Source: Serratia proteamaculans (GTDB lineage: Bacteria > Pseudomonadota > Gammaproteobacteria > Enterobacterales > Enterobacteriaceae). From it: a DNA stretch of 64,000 bases. The stretch is taken from positions 62,001 through 126,000 of the forward strand of contig NZ_SWDE01000006.1 of NCBI RefSeq assembly GCF_013337185.1, in the 5' to 3' direction. The translations under genes and the position numbers were made by a program. Of the stretch, positions 7,891-16,639 are shown piece after piece. The notes beneath the pieces are model-generated. The model was not told where the DNA came from and ran no database searches. It saw only the letters and a program-made list of their open reading frames with translations. Every line of letters starts with the position of its first letter. Position 1 is the first letter of the stretch.

Positions 7891-8591
7891 ATGAGCACGA
7901 CTGCATTACCCAAGCGTATCAACGACAAGCTGCAAGCCCTGCGTGACGCCCGCGCTCCCATGACAAAAACTATCAGGCGTTGACAGACGTCATTACGGGG
8001 GGCGCCCGCTGCCATCAGCAGAAGAAAGACACGGAGGTGGAAAGTCACGAGGCGGAATGCCAGTGGCGAACCTTGCACCACAAGCTGCGTGGGGAAATGA
8101 CCCCGGAGCTGCAAGCACAGCACCACAACCGGATCTCCAAACGGGAGCTGGCGAAAGAGTTTGACGGTCTGGTTGAAGAAATGCAGATGGATAAAATGCA
8201 GCTTCACTTCAGTTGCGGCGGCACACGAAGCGGCCCTGAAGGTCTTTGCCGAACATGCGATGAATAAGGCCGTAGATGCCCTTGATGCGGCCATCCTGAG
8301 CGCCGAGGAGGTTAATCCTGCGTACTGGCTAAATGGGCTTATGGCGTATATTGGCGCGACCCGCAGGAAATGATTGAAAAACGCCTGCTGGGGGAGCTGA
8401 GTGGTCGTGTTATTGCGGCCACAGTGCTACAGAACATTGAACACTCGGTGCTCAATGACATCGGCCTGACGATCCCTACTGAGACGGGGATATTGCCGGA
8501 ACTGAAAAATAGGCCGACCACACGGATGCAGGTCGCGAGGGAACTGGCGGAAAAACGTCAGCGTTTCCAGCAGAAGGGGGCAAAATCATGA
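7891..8591 (+). pseudogene. Psu-like P4 gene broken by about three frameshifts
   Basis: From ATG at 7891 (after GGAG) the frame reads MSTTALPKRINDKLQALRDARAP, then continues in another frame as HDKNYQALTDVITGG...EMTPELQAQHHNRISKRELAKEF, then in a third as SVAAAHEAALKVFAEHAMNKAVDALDAA, and finally as VYWRDPQEMIEKRLLGELSG to KGAKS. Shifts fall near 7958, 8210 and 8340. Joined, it is about 230 residues and resembles proteins annotated as phage polarity suppression (Psu) in P4-like islands; it precedes the Ogr/Delta gene as expected. The Psu label is from memory and context. No single piece is likely to work. Confidence 0.6.
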
Positions 8592-8821
8592 TGCGTTGCC
8601 CATTGTGTACTCATTCGTTTTATACCCGTACCAGTCGTTATGTCACGGAACAGACAAAAGAGGCCTATTACCAGTGCCAAAATATCGTGTGCTCCTTCAC
8701 ATTTAAAACGGTAGAGAGCGTCGATAAGATTTTATGTCAGCCTATAAAAACGGAGACGGTTACCGGTGATGATTTACCGCCGCCGGAAAAAAAAGACATT
8801 AAATCGTTATCACCGTTATAG
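8588..8821 (+). CDS. Ogr/Delta-type zinc-finger late activator
   Basis: A 77-residue protein with Cys4, Cys7, Cys30 and Cys35 in a CX2C-X22-CX4C pattern (CPLC ... CQNIVC), the signature of the Ogr/Delta family. These proteins activate late promoters of P2-like helpers and P4 satellites through contact with RNA polymerase. It starts at ATG 8588, overlapping the end of the broken Psu-like gene by four bases. The region after residue 45 is variable in the family. This gene marks the left edge of the cargo interval that ends at the integrase. Confidence 0.85.
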   Translation: MMRCPLCTHSFYTRTSRYVTEQTKEAYYQCQNIVCSFTFKTVESVDKILCQPIKTETVTGDDLPPPEKKDIKSLSPL

Positions 8822-9422
8822 TCGAAATCAAACACTTCACTGATTGAAGTAGCCCCGCTGCAATGCTGATTTTGCTACGAAGCGTTTACCGTTCCCCAGG
8901 CCCGAAAGCAGCTTTTTTCTGGCTAGCCTGCCTCAAACCTGGCGTGCACGCATAAGGTGCATGATTTTGCATTAATCCCTAGCCCCTCAAAACAGCCGAA
9001 CCCCCGCGCCACAAGGGCTTACAAGGCCTCTGTGTAATGCATGAAATATGCATGATGAAGTCAGAGCGCGTAGGCGAGGGAGTATTGCGCGCGCAGAGGT
9101 TTGAACAACTTTTCGTTTAATGCGTCAGCGTGCCTCTGCTGCGTTTAAGAGGCTAGGGTGAGTAGTGCCGTTATCGCGCCCTGACTGGCCTCCAAGTGAA
9201 CTTTTTCTGATTTGTGAATGGGGGATGGCAGAGACGCTCATGCACATTGGTGGGCCTGGTACTCATTGATTAACATAGCACGGTGTTAGTAACATCCGCT
9301 TCTGGCACTGAACGGCCCAGGTACCGCTCACTGGCAGATTTAGCGAAAAGCGGAAGTTCGAATAAGGTAAATTAATAACATTCCCGTGTATTAATCTACG
9401 GTAAGCAAGTCAATAGTAATTA
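8822..9422. other. Gene-free stretch between Ogr/Delta and Gabija, with repeats
   Basis: No credible reading frame. It holds short inverted blocks CCCTAGCC (8977-8984) and GGCTAGGG (9151-9158) and several ATGCATG-type repeats (about 8957-8965 and 9041-9056). In P4-like satellites a cos site lies outside the replication module, so this could be packaging DNA, but I cannot identify a cos sequence. Confidence 0.35.
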
Positions 9423-9451
9423 AGAAAACCGCCATCCAAGAGGGATGGCGG
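9423..9451 (-). terminator. Terminator after gajB
   Basis: Perfect 9-bp stem CCGCCATCC / GGATGGCGG (9429-9451). On the minus strand it is followed by TTTTCTTA. It lies about 40 bp beyond the gajB stop. Confidence 0.8.
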
Positions 9452-9493
9452 ATAAAAACCTGAGAATGAGTCCACTATTGCGTTTAATCCTAT

Positions 9494-11221
9494 TCAGGTA
9501 GGGGCAATGAAGGCAGGTTTGATCCGTTCCTGAAAACCAGCGTTAATAAGATTCTCCTTTAATTCTTTTAGGCATGATTCAGGCACTGCGAGCCAGAATA
9601 GGTTTTTTGCCCTGGTGATTGCGACATACCCAATCCGGCCTTCTTCATCATCTGTGCCTGAAAGCAACGCTTCTATATGGGGTTTCTTCGCCAGGTACAT
9701 AACTGCGCCGATAGACTCCCCCTTAACCTGGTGTACCGTCTCTACCCTGAGTCCATGTGCCTGAGTGACTGTTGCACTGGCCAATGGAAGGTCCGGTAGG
9801 AATTTTTTTGTCAGTTTTTTGCCAAGCGTGCCAGCAATTTTGTATTCGTATTGTTTCTCAATCTCTGAGAGAAGCGCTTTGACATTCGTTAATAGCTTGG
9901 TGTGCCAGTCAGTTTTCGCTGAAAGCGCAGACGAGGGAAGCCCCACATCTGCGCTGCGACTGAAACGCCATAGTAGTCGCTTCAGCCCGCTCATTCCGTC
10001 TTCATGTGAGAGCCCCTGAAGTCCCGAACTGAGTCCATGGGGTGTATTGTCCAGTAAGCCAATGATTGCCCTGCAGACCAATTTGAAGCAGCCATGATAG
10101 TCATTATGTTGATCTCGTAACAACGATGCTTCTGCTAAGACTTTGACCATACCTTGCCCATGTGAGGAAGCTCTACCCGCAATTACTTCGGCTCTCGCCG
10201 CCCCGCGACAAAGAATCACTGAATCCTGAAGCCGCATGCCTAACTCATCAATATGGTCCTTGAATGCTTCAGTTAATTTGGGCAGTTCAGATTCCTTGTA
10301 TCCGAAGAAAAATGCGCCACCTTGCTCGTTCTGTCGGTCGGGCTCGTCATTACGGTTGCAGAGAGAATTGGCGATGTTAATGATTGGCGGCAGGGAACGA
10401 TAGTTGCGAGTAAGCTTGTAACTGGTCACCTCAGCACGAGCTTCATAGCTCTTCAGGAACTCTCCGTCAGCACCTGCGAATCCATAAATCCCTTGGTTAA
10501 CATCCCCGATAAGAGTTACCTGAACCCCTGCTCCTATAAGTAATTCTAAGATTTCCTGATGTACTGTACCCAAATCTTGGGATTCATCGACAAGGATTTG
10601 AGGGTAGCGGGCTGCCAGCGCACGCAGTACGGCTGGTTGTGAGACTAAAGTCTGATAAACCCAATACCGGCCAAGATCATGAGTGTAGGCGCCTGTTTTT
10701 CCCAGTCTATTGACGATCTTTATAACCTCAATTTTATCAAGCAGCTCCAGCTCATCCCCTTTGCTTGTGACGAAGTAGAAATCTTTATTAAACATACCTA
10801 CTTTTATGTCTTTTAATGGCAATGGATAGCTGTCTTTACGCCAATATTGAAAGCTGGTTAGAAAAGGCTCCGAGCCTGACACTAAGTACGCAGCCCGATC
10901 CGTGGCCATAGTCCGGTAGGCATGGGGGCGTAAAATATGTTTGGTGAAAAAACCGTCAAGTGTATCGACCTCCACCCGACGACGGTTAATATCGTCCGGT
11001 AGGGCAGAAGTAAGCCCTGCATACCCAGTATTAAAGGTATTGACCGCTACATTGGAGAAAGACAACAGCACGACCCGTCCTCGGCTGCTTTCCATCTTCT
11101 CTCGTACGGCAATCAGGCGCCGAATGGCTGTTTCCGTTTTCCCGCTTCCGGCGCAAGCAGTCACAGCAATTGGTCCTAACGGCGCATCGATAATGTCTCT
11201 CTGTTGCTTTGATAGTTTCAC
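9494..11221 (-). CDS. gajB: Gabija GajB-like UvrD family helicase
   Basis: A 575-residue superfamily 1A (UvrD/PcrA-like) protein. Motif I is ACAGSGKT (22-29), motif II VDESQD (211-216), motif III-like LIGDVNQGIYGFAGAD, motif IV region LTRNYRSLPPIINIAN, motif V VETVHQVKGES and motif VI YVAITRAKNLFWLAVP. In Gabija, GajB partners the OLD-type nuclease GajA; GajB is thought to sense DNA ends made during phage replication and to stimulate GajA cleavage. The start overlaps the gajA stop by four bases (ATGA), showing a two-gene operon closed by a terminator at 9423-9451. It is longer than the 494-residue Bacillus prototype. An ordinary repair helicase is less likely given its OLD neighbour. Confidence 0.88.
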   Translation of the reverse strand: MKLSKQQRDIIDAPLGPIAVTACAGSGKTETAIRRLIAVREKMESSRGRVVLLSFSNVAVNTFNTGYAGLTSALPDDINRRRVEVDTLDGFFTKHILRPHAYRTMATDRAAYLVSGSEPFLTSFQYWRKDSYPLPLKDIKVGMFNKDFYFVTSKGDELELLDKIEVIKIVNRLGKTGAYTHDLGRYWVYQTLVSQPAVLRALAARYPQILVDESQDLGTVHQEILELLIGAGVQVTLIGDVNQGIYGFAGADGEFLKSYEARAEVTSYKLTRNYRSLPPIINIANSLCNRNDEPDRQNEQGGAFFFGYKESELPKLTEAFKDHIDELGMRLQDSVILCRGAARAEVIAGRASSHGQGMVKVLAEASLLRDQHNDYHGCFKLVCRAIIGLLDNTPHGLSSGLQGLSHEDGMSGLKRLLWRFSRSADVGLPSSALSAKTDWHTKLLTNVKALLSEIEKQYEYKIAGTLGKKLTKKFLPDLPLASATVTQAHGLRVETVHQVKGESIGAVMYLAKKPHIEALLSGTDDEEGRIGYVAITRAKNLFWLAVPESCLKELKENLINAGFQERIKPAFIAPT

Positions 11222-13092
11222 GGTTTGACCACTCCCAGACAGACATACTGAATAGCTTTTTTAAGATAATCAGGAACTTCAAAACCTTTATCTTTCGAAA
11301 TCTCTTCAGCTAATGCCTGAGCAAATCGACCTTTCTGGATGTTGCCGCTATCTTTGCGCTCAAACATGCCGCAGAACAGCGCTTTGGCTTTTGCCGTGTT
11401 GTCTGGCTGGCTATCTACGAACTTACGAAGAGCCTTTGAGATCCTTGGATGGGGATCGGCCAACGCAGTAAGCATGGGACCGCGGTTTGCCTCAATGAGT
11501 GCCAGATCGTATTCTAGGGTTTTCACTCCGTGAAAGATCTTTACGAAGTCATCTTCCAGTTTCAGCATCTTAAGGGTATTGCCCGATAACCTCACCTGGC
11601 CTCCAAGAGCTGGATATACCTCTTTCCTTTTGACTTTTTTCTTTTTCTCATCATCGCCAACAGCCTCTTCGTCATCAGGATCGTCTGTCTCTTCCTGGTA
11701 GGCAGCCTCAGCTAGTATGTTGTCAATTTTTCCCTCATCTTGTCCGTCCTCTGTCTTGGCCTCTATCTCTTCTTCTTCAAAAGGATCTGCATCGGTCACT
11801 ACAGCAACGGGAATTCGCAGCCCCTGTTCACCAAAAAGCGGGAGGAAGGAGTCAAAATTAAGTCCTTCAACGCTAATCAGGCTGACCCCATATTTCCTGA
11901 GATCAAGATCCATCTTCTTAGCAAGTGCATCAATCAACATAAGTTCTGCTGCGCCCTCGACGAAAATAACTCGGCGAGCAAAAAAGAGTTCAGCCCTGGT
12001 TACGTCCAGATACCGTTCCAGCTTTTCACGCTTTCCCTTTTCAAATTTGATATCACGTGGGAAGAACGTCTCTACACCGGACTTGTTCTCGATAAGGCAT
12101 ACAAGAGAGTCCAGCTTTGAATTGCTGGCGAAATTAGGTGAGTGGCTGGTGACGAACAGTTGTACAGGCTTTTCGCCTTCGCCTGTTGGAATACCTGCAA
12201 GGTACTGCAGCAGCACGCGCTGCAGCTGGGGATGCAAATGCGCTTCGGGTTCCTCAATAATCAAACTCCTGAAAGCAGAGCCAGTATTTTTGGCCAGTTC
12301 ACTGAGTACTACTGCCATGAAGATCAGATTATTGAAGCCCAATCCATTTTTCTCAATCTCCATAGCTTCAGCCGTCAAGGTCAGCCGGGAAGAGAGACGC
12401 TGAAAATCAGTCACGCTGAGCCCGACGGCAAGCTCCTGCGCTAACTGAGCACCCATCATGGAATCATGTCTGGTTGATATCGCTTTATGGGTGCTCTGAA
12501 TAGATTTGTCTTGTTTAAGTGTTTCATCGAGTTTTTTCAAAGCCGTGTTTATAGTGTCACGGCCTGCCTCATCGGTGAGCAAATGAAGTAATCGAGCCAG
12601 CTGGCTGTTACGGTTAGGACGAAGGCCCTGCGCGGCATCGCGGAGAGGCGGGAGATAAACGCCGCGAAGGTTCTCCATCATATCTGAGGTAAGTGAAACT
12701 TCTGGGTGATCGCCACACCAGCGCCGGACTTTGAATCGGCCCGTCTTATCCATATCGGTATACTGAACATGGATATGCGCCTCCATGTTCTTGTCCCCAT
12801 TTGGCTTGAGGGCAGCTATAAAGTCCGCTTCATCTTCAAGACTGAGATCTCTGAACACAAAATGGAAGCTGATGTCTCCAGTTGGCTCGCCCTCATGCGG
12901 GCGGTGTCTGTCAGAATCATCGAGGCGAGGATAAGTCTCATCATGACCTGCGAGAAGCGTCCGGAGTGCATCGACTACTGCACTTTTCCCTACGTTATTT
13001 GGGCCTACCAGAACATTTAAACCGGGTTGAAATTTAAGCTTAGCTTTACGCAGTTTGCGAAAATTCTTTATCGTGAGCTCTGCAAGATACAT
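11218..13092 (-). CDS. gajA: Gabija GajA-like OLD family ATPase/nuclease
   Basis: A 624-residue OLD-family protein. The start MYLAELTIKNF at 13092 was chosen because GGAG sits at good spacing; an ATG at 13104 is possible. The N-terminal ABC-type ATPase has Walker A GPNNVGKS (30-37), a Q-loop region, and Walker B LIIEEPEAHLHPQLQ with a following TSHS switch. The C-terminal TOPRIM part shows FVEGAAELMLI and VVTDADP. In Gabija, GajA is a sequence-selective DNA nickase that is inhibited by nucleotides and released when phage infection depletes them. A charged Asp/Glu/Lys-rich insert lies after the TOPRIM acidic motif. It is coupled to gajB downstream. Confidence 0.9.
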   Translation of the reverse strand: MYLAELTIKNFRKLRKAKLKFQPGLNVLVGPNNVGKSAVVDALRTLLAGHDETYPRLDDSDRHRPHEGEPTGDISFHFVFRDLSLEDEADFIAALKPNGDKNMEAHIHVQYTDMDKTGRFKVRRWCGDHPEVSLTSDMMENLRGVYLPPLRDAAQGLRPNRNSQLARLLHLLTDEAGRDTINTALKKLDETLKQDKSIQSTHKAISTRHDSMMGAQLAQELAVGLSVTDFQRLSSRLTLTAEAMEIEKNGLGFNNLIFMAVVLSELAKNTGSAFRSLIIEEPEAHLHPQLQRVLLQYLAGIPTGEGEKPVQLFVTSHSPNFASNSKLDSLVCLIENKSGVETFFPRDIKFEKGKREKLERYLDVTRAELFFARRVIFVEGAAELMLIDALAKKMDLDLRKYGVSLISVEGLNFDSFLPLFGEQGLRIPVAVVTDADPFEEEEIEAKTEDGQDEGKIDNILAEAAYQEETDDPDDEEAVGDDEKKKKVKRKEVYPALGGQVRLSGNTLKMLKLEDDFVKIFHGVKTLEYDLALIEANRGPMLTALADPHPRISKALRKFVDSQPDNTAKAKALFCGMFERKDSGNIQKGRFAQALAEEISKDKGFEVPDYLKKAIQYVCLGVVKP

Positions 13093-13104
13093 AAAGGTCT
13101 CCAT

Positions 13105-13669
13105 CCTATGATGCTGTTCTGAATGAGAAATAGCACGAAGTGTAAAATCATTCCAACTTGAATGACGAGTCGATTACAAGCCAAATTCTGATATTTGAGG
13201 TGCTGTCATCTTAGCATCACTGGCATTAGCTAATAAGCACGTATCCACTGACCTTTGCCCAAATTATGTGACACACGATTGATTGCTACAGAAAGGTCTA
13301 TTTATGGCACGAAGGGGACGAGCTAACTGAGCTGAAGGTCCGCGGTGAGCGAGGAGCAGAAGTTCGCAATTACTTACGCAGTTGATGGCGCATGTTAATC
13401 TGCGTGATACAGGTCAGAAATATTAATTTTTACTGTAAATCTCTGTTCGCACTGGTGTAAAATTTTTGCTTGGTGGTATCGATTTTCCCAGCCGTTTTTA
13501 AGCTTTTCTCGATAGAGTGAATGAAAGGCGCAATTAGTAAGGATCATGAATGGATTCGGCTTACTTCAAATTTGAAAAAGCATGATGACGTTCGTGTTGG
13601 TTTTTAAACATGACTACTCGCTCAGCGTAAACTGTTTATGGCTTCTTTTTTTGTGTCATTAAAGAGGGC
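13105..13669. other. Gene-free AT-rich stretch upstream of gajA
   Basis: Probably holds the gajA promoter on the minus strand, but no clear -35/-10 pair stands out. A short open stretch near 13300-13375 in + frame (ending EVRNYLRS) may be a gene remnant. Nothing else is supported. Confidence 0.4.
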
Positions 13670-13909
13670 GTGTTTACTCTAAATTCTTATATTCACAAGC
13701 AGTACAAGAATGATGCGACTGCTTTTTCTTATAATCGTTTTATTAATCAGGCAGTCCTGCACCTGTTTAAAATAATTAAGGAGTTAAATAAGGTAGTATT
13801 TAATGGTGTCCGAGGGGAAGGTGTCAATGAATATTCTTGTAGCAGCATCATAGAAATTATTAAGATTGCTATCCCGGATAGAACAGATATTCTTTCCAGA
13901 CGAATATAA
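13670..13909 (+). CDS. Possible small unknown protein
   Basis: A 79-residue frame starting GTG (FTLNSYIHKQYKNDATAFSYNRF...), ending DRTDILSRRI. An AAAGAGG lies just before the GTG, but too close for an ideal ribosome site, so the start is uncertain. It shows no known domain. The reason to list it is a + strand terminator about 180 bp downstream (14092-14122) that otherwise has no upstream gene. Could be a genuine small cargo gene or chance. Confidence 0.25.
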   Translation: MFTLNSYIHKQYKNDATAFSYNRFINQAVLHLFKIIKELNKVVFNGVRGEGVNEYSCSSIIEIIKIAIPDRTDILSRRI

Positions 13910-14091
13910 AATAAAATTTATAATGGTAAAAAAATAAAAGTTCTTATTCATTAATATTCAGTAAAGTGAATTATATCGAAAAATTTGAGTTAATCGGACA
14001 GTTCATAATGCTTGAAAATCAAGGGCGGAATGGTCATAAAATACCTTATCATTCTATGATATTCGGTAGGTAATATTAGAAGGTCGTTGTC

Positions 14092-14130
14092 AGACCTTAT
14101 GTATAGAAGATAAGGTCTTTTTAAATTTTT
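14092..14130 (+). terminator. Plus-strand terminator without an assigned gene
   Basis: Perfect 9-bp stem AGACCTTAT / ATAAGGTCT with a 9-base loop (14092-14118), followed by TTTTTAAATTTTT. It faces the plus strand although the neighbouring called genes are on minus, implying an unrecognised plus transcript from roughly 13.4-14.1 kb. Confidence 0.65.
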
Positions 14131-14291
14131 GATCTTATGGTATATGTCCATGAAATAGTAAACTAAGTATCACATCATTTTATTTATCGACACATATTAA
14201 TTATATTCACCATAACTAAATAGCAAAAAAGTAACAAGTAGCTCCGAGCCGTTTATGGAAATGATAACAAATTGTAGACATGAATTCATAA

Positions 14292-15155
14292 TCAAATTGA
14301 TAAGTTGATTATTTTATGATAGCTACTTAGGTTTTTTTTGTATATATCTTCATTCCTATTGTTTAAGTTATCCAACATATTTTCATATTCAAATTTCAAA
14401 CCTATAATATTCCCAAGAATTTCAGTTTCAGCTGATATAATATCAATGGAGCTAGCTAGTTGAACTCGACCTAAATGGTTCGACGCATTCCATGTATATT
14501 TTGGAGAGTGCTTAAGCATAGCTATAAGCTTGACAACCTCACTCATGACTAACTTCTCATTTAAGCCTTCATAAGGCGAATTAATAAAATCCGGGTATCG
14601 AAACCATTTGAATTCATCTATTGTAGAAAAATCAATTAAACTCTTTCTTGGAACAAATGCTAAATCTGGGATTTTTTTTAACTCAGATACTAGTTCTTGT
14701 TTGATAAATACTCTTGCGCCTTTACCTGCTCCTTCAAGTCTTACTGCATCGGTTACTGCACCACCACAAATGAACATGCCTAATTTAGTATTTATTTTAT
14801 CGGGCTCAACGATCTGTCCATTTGCCATTCCTCCCCTACAAAGAAGCCCGCCTAGTACACTTTTCCACATTATATCCCTAGCGACATTAACTACTATATC
14901 AGGATCATCTGACCAGATGAATGCACAATCAGACAGTTGAGCCACTTTAATGTTTTTTACACTTTTTGTAGCTTGTACTAATATTCTCCTGAATTTCAAT
15001 AATAATTTTGCGAAAAACTGATGCTCTGAAAATTTGCTTTGATATCTAAAATTATGTGATGAAAAATCATTTTCACTAATTTCTATTTTCCCTTGAGTTA
15101 AGGCTCCAACTCCAAGGATATCTACAAAAAAAACTGCTCCAGTATATTCTTTCAA
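14292..15155 (-). CDS. Class III nucleotide cyclase-like protein
   Basis: A 287-residue protein, TTG start with AGGA six bases before it. Its core looks like a class III (adenylate/guanylate) cyclase fold. AVFFVDILG supplies the first metal Asp (12), QLSDCAFIW the second (76). RGGMANG (107-113) corresponds to the central strand seen before the active-site helix, and GGAVTDAVRLEGAGKGARVFI (131-151) to the VNxAARLE catalytic helix, with Arg139 kept and the usual Asn replaced by Thr. Pycsar antiphage cyclases share this fold. No TIR, TM or phosphodiesterase effector gene adjoins it, so a defence role is only suggested by its place between Gabija and the integrase. The family is inferred by eye from motifs. 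Confidence 0.55.
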   Translation of the reverse strand: MKEYTGAVFFVDILGVGALTQGKIEISENDFSSHNFRYQSKFSEHQFFAKLLLKFRRILVQATKSVKNIKVAQLSDCAFIWSDDPDIVVNVARDIMWKSVLGGLLCRGGMANGQIVEPDKINTKLGMFICGGAVTDAVRLEGAGKGARVFIKQELVSELKKIPDLAFVPRKSLIDFSTIDEFKWFRYPDFINSPYEGLNEKLVMSEVVKLIAMLKHSPKYTWNASNHLGRVQLASSIDIISAETEILGNIIGLKFEYENMLDNLNNRNEDIYKKNLSSYHKIINLSI

Positions 15156-15338
15156 AATATATCCTATTTGTAACTATATTCATCAAAATCAACATAGGCT
15201 ACAAAAAGTAGCACTATCCCTTATCATGCCAGCGATATTACATTCTAATTTAAATTCAGTCACATTTTGAATCATAGTATTAGTAAAATAAGCAAAGTCC
15301 GCTCGTGGCACAGCGCTGCTGTTGCAGCCCTGACATCC

Positions 15339-15930
15339 TTAGACCTCAATCGACTCAGAGATCTCTAACGCATCATCGACTTCAATGCCCAGATAACGAA
15401 CTGTGCTTTCCAGTTTCTTATGGCCCAACAGAAGTTGGATCACCCGGAGATTCTTAGTTTTCTTGTAGAACAGGTAAGGTTTTGTTATTCTTACGGAATG
15501 TGTGCTGTAAAGTGAATCTTCAAGACTACCCACCCATGAAAAATTCGGTTGTATTGTCGGGTTGATATGTGCTGGTTAGTTCCGACCCGAGACCGGAACA
15601 AGAAGTCTTTACTGTGTAAATTTCCAAGTTTTATCAATGCAGCAACAGCTTCTCTTGTCCCTTTGGTTATCTCAAATTGCACAGGGCTACCGGTTTTCTG
15701 TTGCAACACCGTTGCTCTACTTGAAACAGAGCTGCCATATGCAACATCAGATACTTTGAGTTTGACCAGATCACAGCCTCGTAGCTTACTGTTCAAGGTC
15801 ATATTGAACAGGGCCAAATCGCACGTTTTATCTTCAAGTTCAAGCCTGATTCGGATCCCCCAGATATGAGATATCTGAAGTGGTCTTTTTGGCCGATGAT
15901 ACGGTATTTGTTCCAAAGTGACGTGTTCAT
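15339..15930 (-). pseudogene. Small tyrosine recombinase, frame-broken
   Basis: Three frames together give a FimB/short-integrase type protein of about 196 residues. MNTSLWNKYRIIGQK starts at ATG 15930. A shift near 15885 leads to RPLQISHIWGIRIRLELEDKTCDLALFN...LRGCDLVKLKVSDV, and a shift near 15515 to GSLEDSLYSTHSVRITKPYLFYKKTKNLRVIQLLLGHKKLESTVRYLGI. The catalytic pieces LRGCDL (Arg), THSVR (His-Arg), LLGHKKLESTVRYLGI (His and Tyr) are all present, so it decayed recently. A perfect inverted repeat covers the start codon. Distinct from the P4-type integrase at 18.6 kb. Confidence 0.75.
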
Positions 15931-15965
15931 ACTCAAATCTCCTGCAATGTGGGAGATTTGAGTAT
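15929..15965. repeat. Inverted repeat at the recombinase start codon
   Basis: Fourteen-base arms ATACTCAAATCTCC (15929-15942) and GGAGATTTGAGTAT (15952-15965) with a 9-base loop. The left arm overlaps the recombinase start codon and the right arm holds GGAGATT, so the stem would sequester the ribosome site in the mRNA. It could equally be an operator. Confidence 0.65.
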
Positions 15966-16084
15966 GGTTGTCCCTCAAGAGCGAGAAGCGGAAGTTCACT
16001 TTAAGAGTAACCTAATCCACATGCATAGGAATTCTAAGAGAATTATGCGTTTTCGTATAGCCTGCATCAGACCCACTAGCTGCT

Positions 16085-16594
16085 CTAATACTTTTTATAG
16101 CCATCAAGTGGTAAGCCTTTATCTCCAGAAATTTTAAGAATATTACAAACAATCTCAAAATATTGCGGCTGAATACCTTCAATTCCTTTAAATTCACCAT
16201 GATCGTTTAACGAACGAATAGTTTTGAAATTATCCCACAATCTATTTTTGGTTATAATTTCGTTAACTTCGTGGTGTTTCGTGCAACCATGATCTCGATA
16301 AATTTTTATGTACTCGTTGATTTCCTTAGTTTCATTCGAAGAAAGGGGGCTGCCTCTAATAATTGACTCAGAAATCTGTCCCTGCAGGGAATACTCTCGG
16401 TAGAGAAATACCATTTTACTGAATCTATCTGAACCACTAGAGACTAGTAATTGCAAGCTTTGCCACGAAAGTTGCGTTATATTTGTGATATGGATAGTAC
16501 TTTTTCTACCTTTTCTATTAGATACTTGAACGAATTTATTTACACTAAAATTTGCGATTTCTCTGTAAAGACTTACGTCATAATCAATTTTCAT
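16085..16594 (-). CDS. Unknown soluble protein
   Basis: A 169-residue protein with start MKIDYDVSLYREIANF at 16594, preceded by GGAG at good spacing. It has no membrane segment, signal peptide or cysteine motif. Notable parts are SNRKGRKSTIHITNITQLSW near the N-terminus, a central MVFLYREYSLQGQ, a His/Lys stretch DHGCTKHHEVNEII, and a C-terminal QPQYFEIVCNILKISGDKGLPLDGY. Base composition is AT-rich like the surrounding cargo. I recognise no family. Its setting among defence and mobile genes suggests accessory function, nothing more. Confidence 0.55.
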   Translation of the reverse strand: MKIDYDVSLYREIANFSVNKFVQVSNRKGRKSTIHITNITQLSWQSLQLLVSSGSDRFSKMVFLYREYSLQGQISESIIRGSPLSSNETKEINEYIKIYRDHGCTKHHEVNEIITKNRLWDNFKTIRSLNDHGEFKGIEGIQPQYFEIVCNILKISGDKGLPLDGYKKY

Positions 16595-16639
16595 AACGAT
16601 CTCCAATTATACTCATCCTTGAATTTAACACAAAGTTAA

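Noticed and set aside
11717-12403. 228-codon plus-strand frame
   Set aside because: Antisense to gajA, Ser-rich as expected from reading a codon-biased gene backwards.
13300-13375. Short plus frame ending EVRNYLRS
   Set aside because: Only about 35 codons after a stop, with no start codon; possibly a remnant but cannot be supported.
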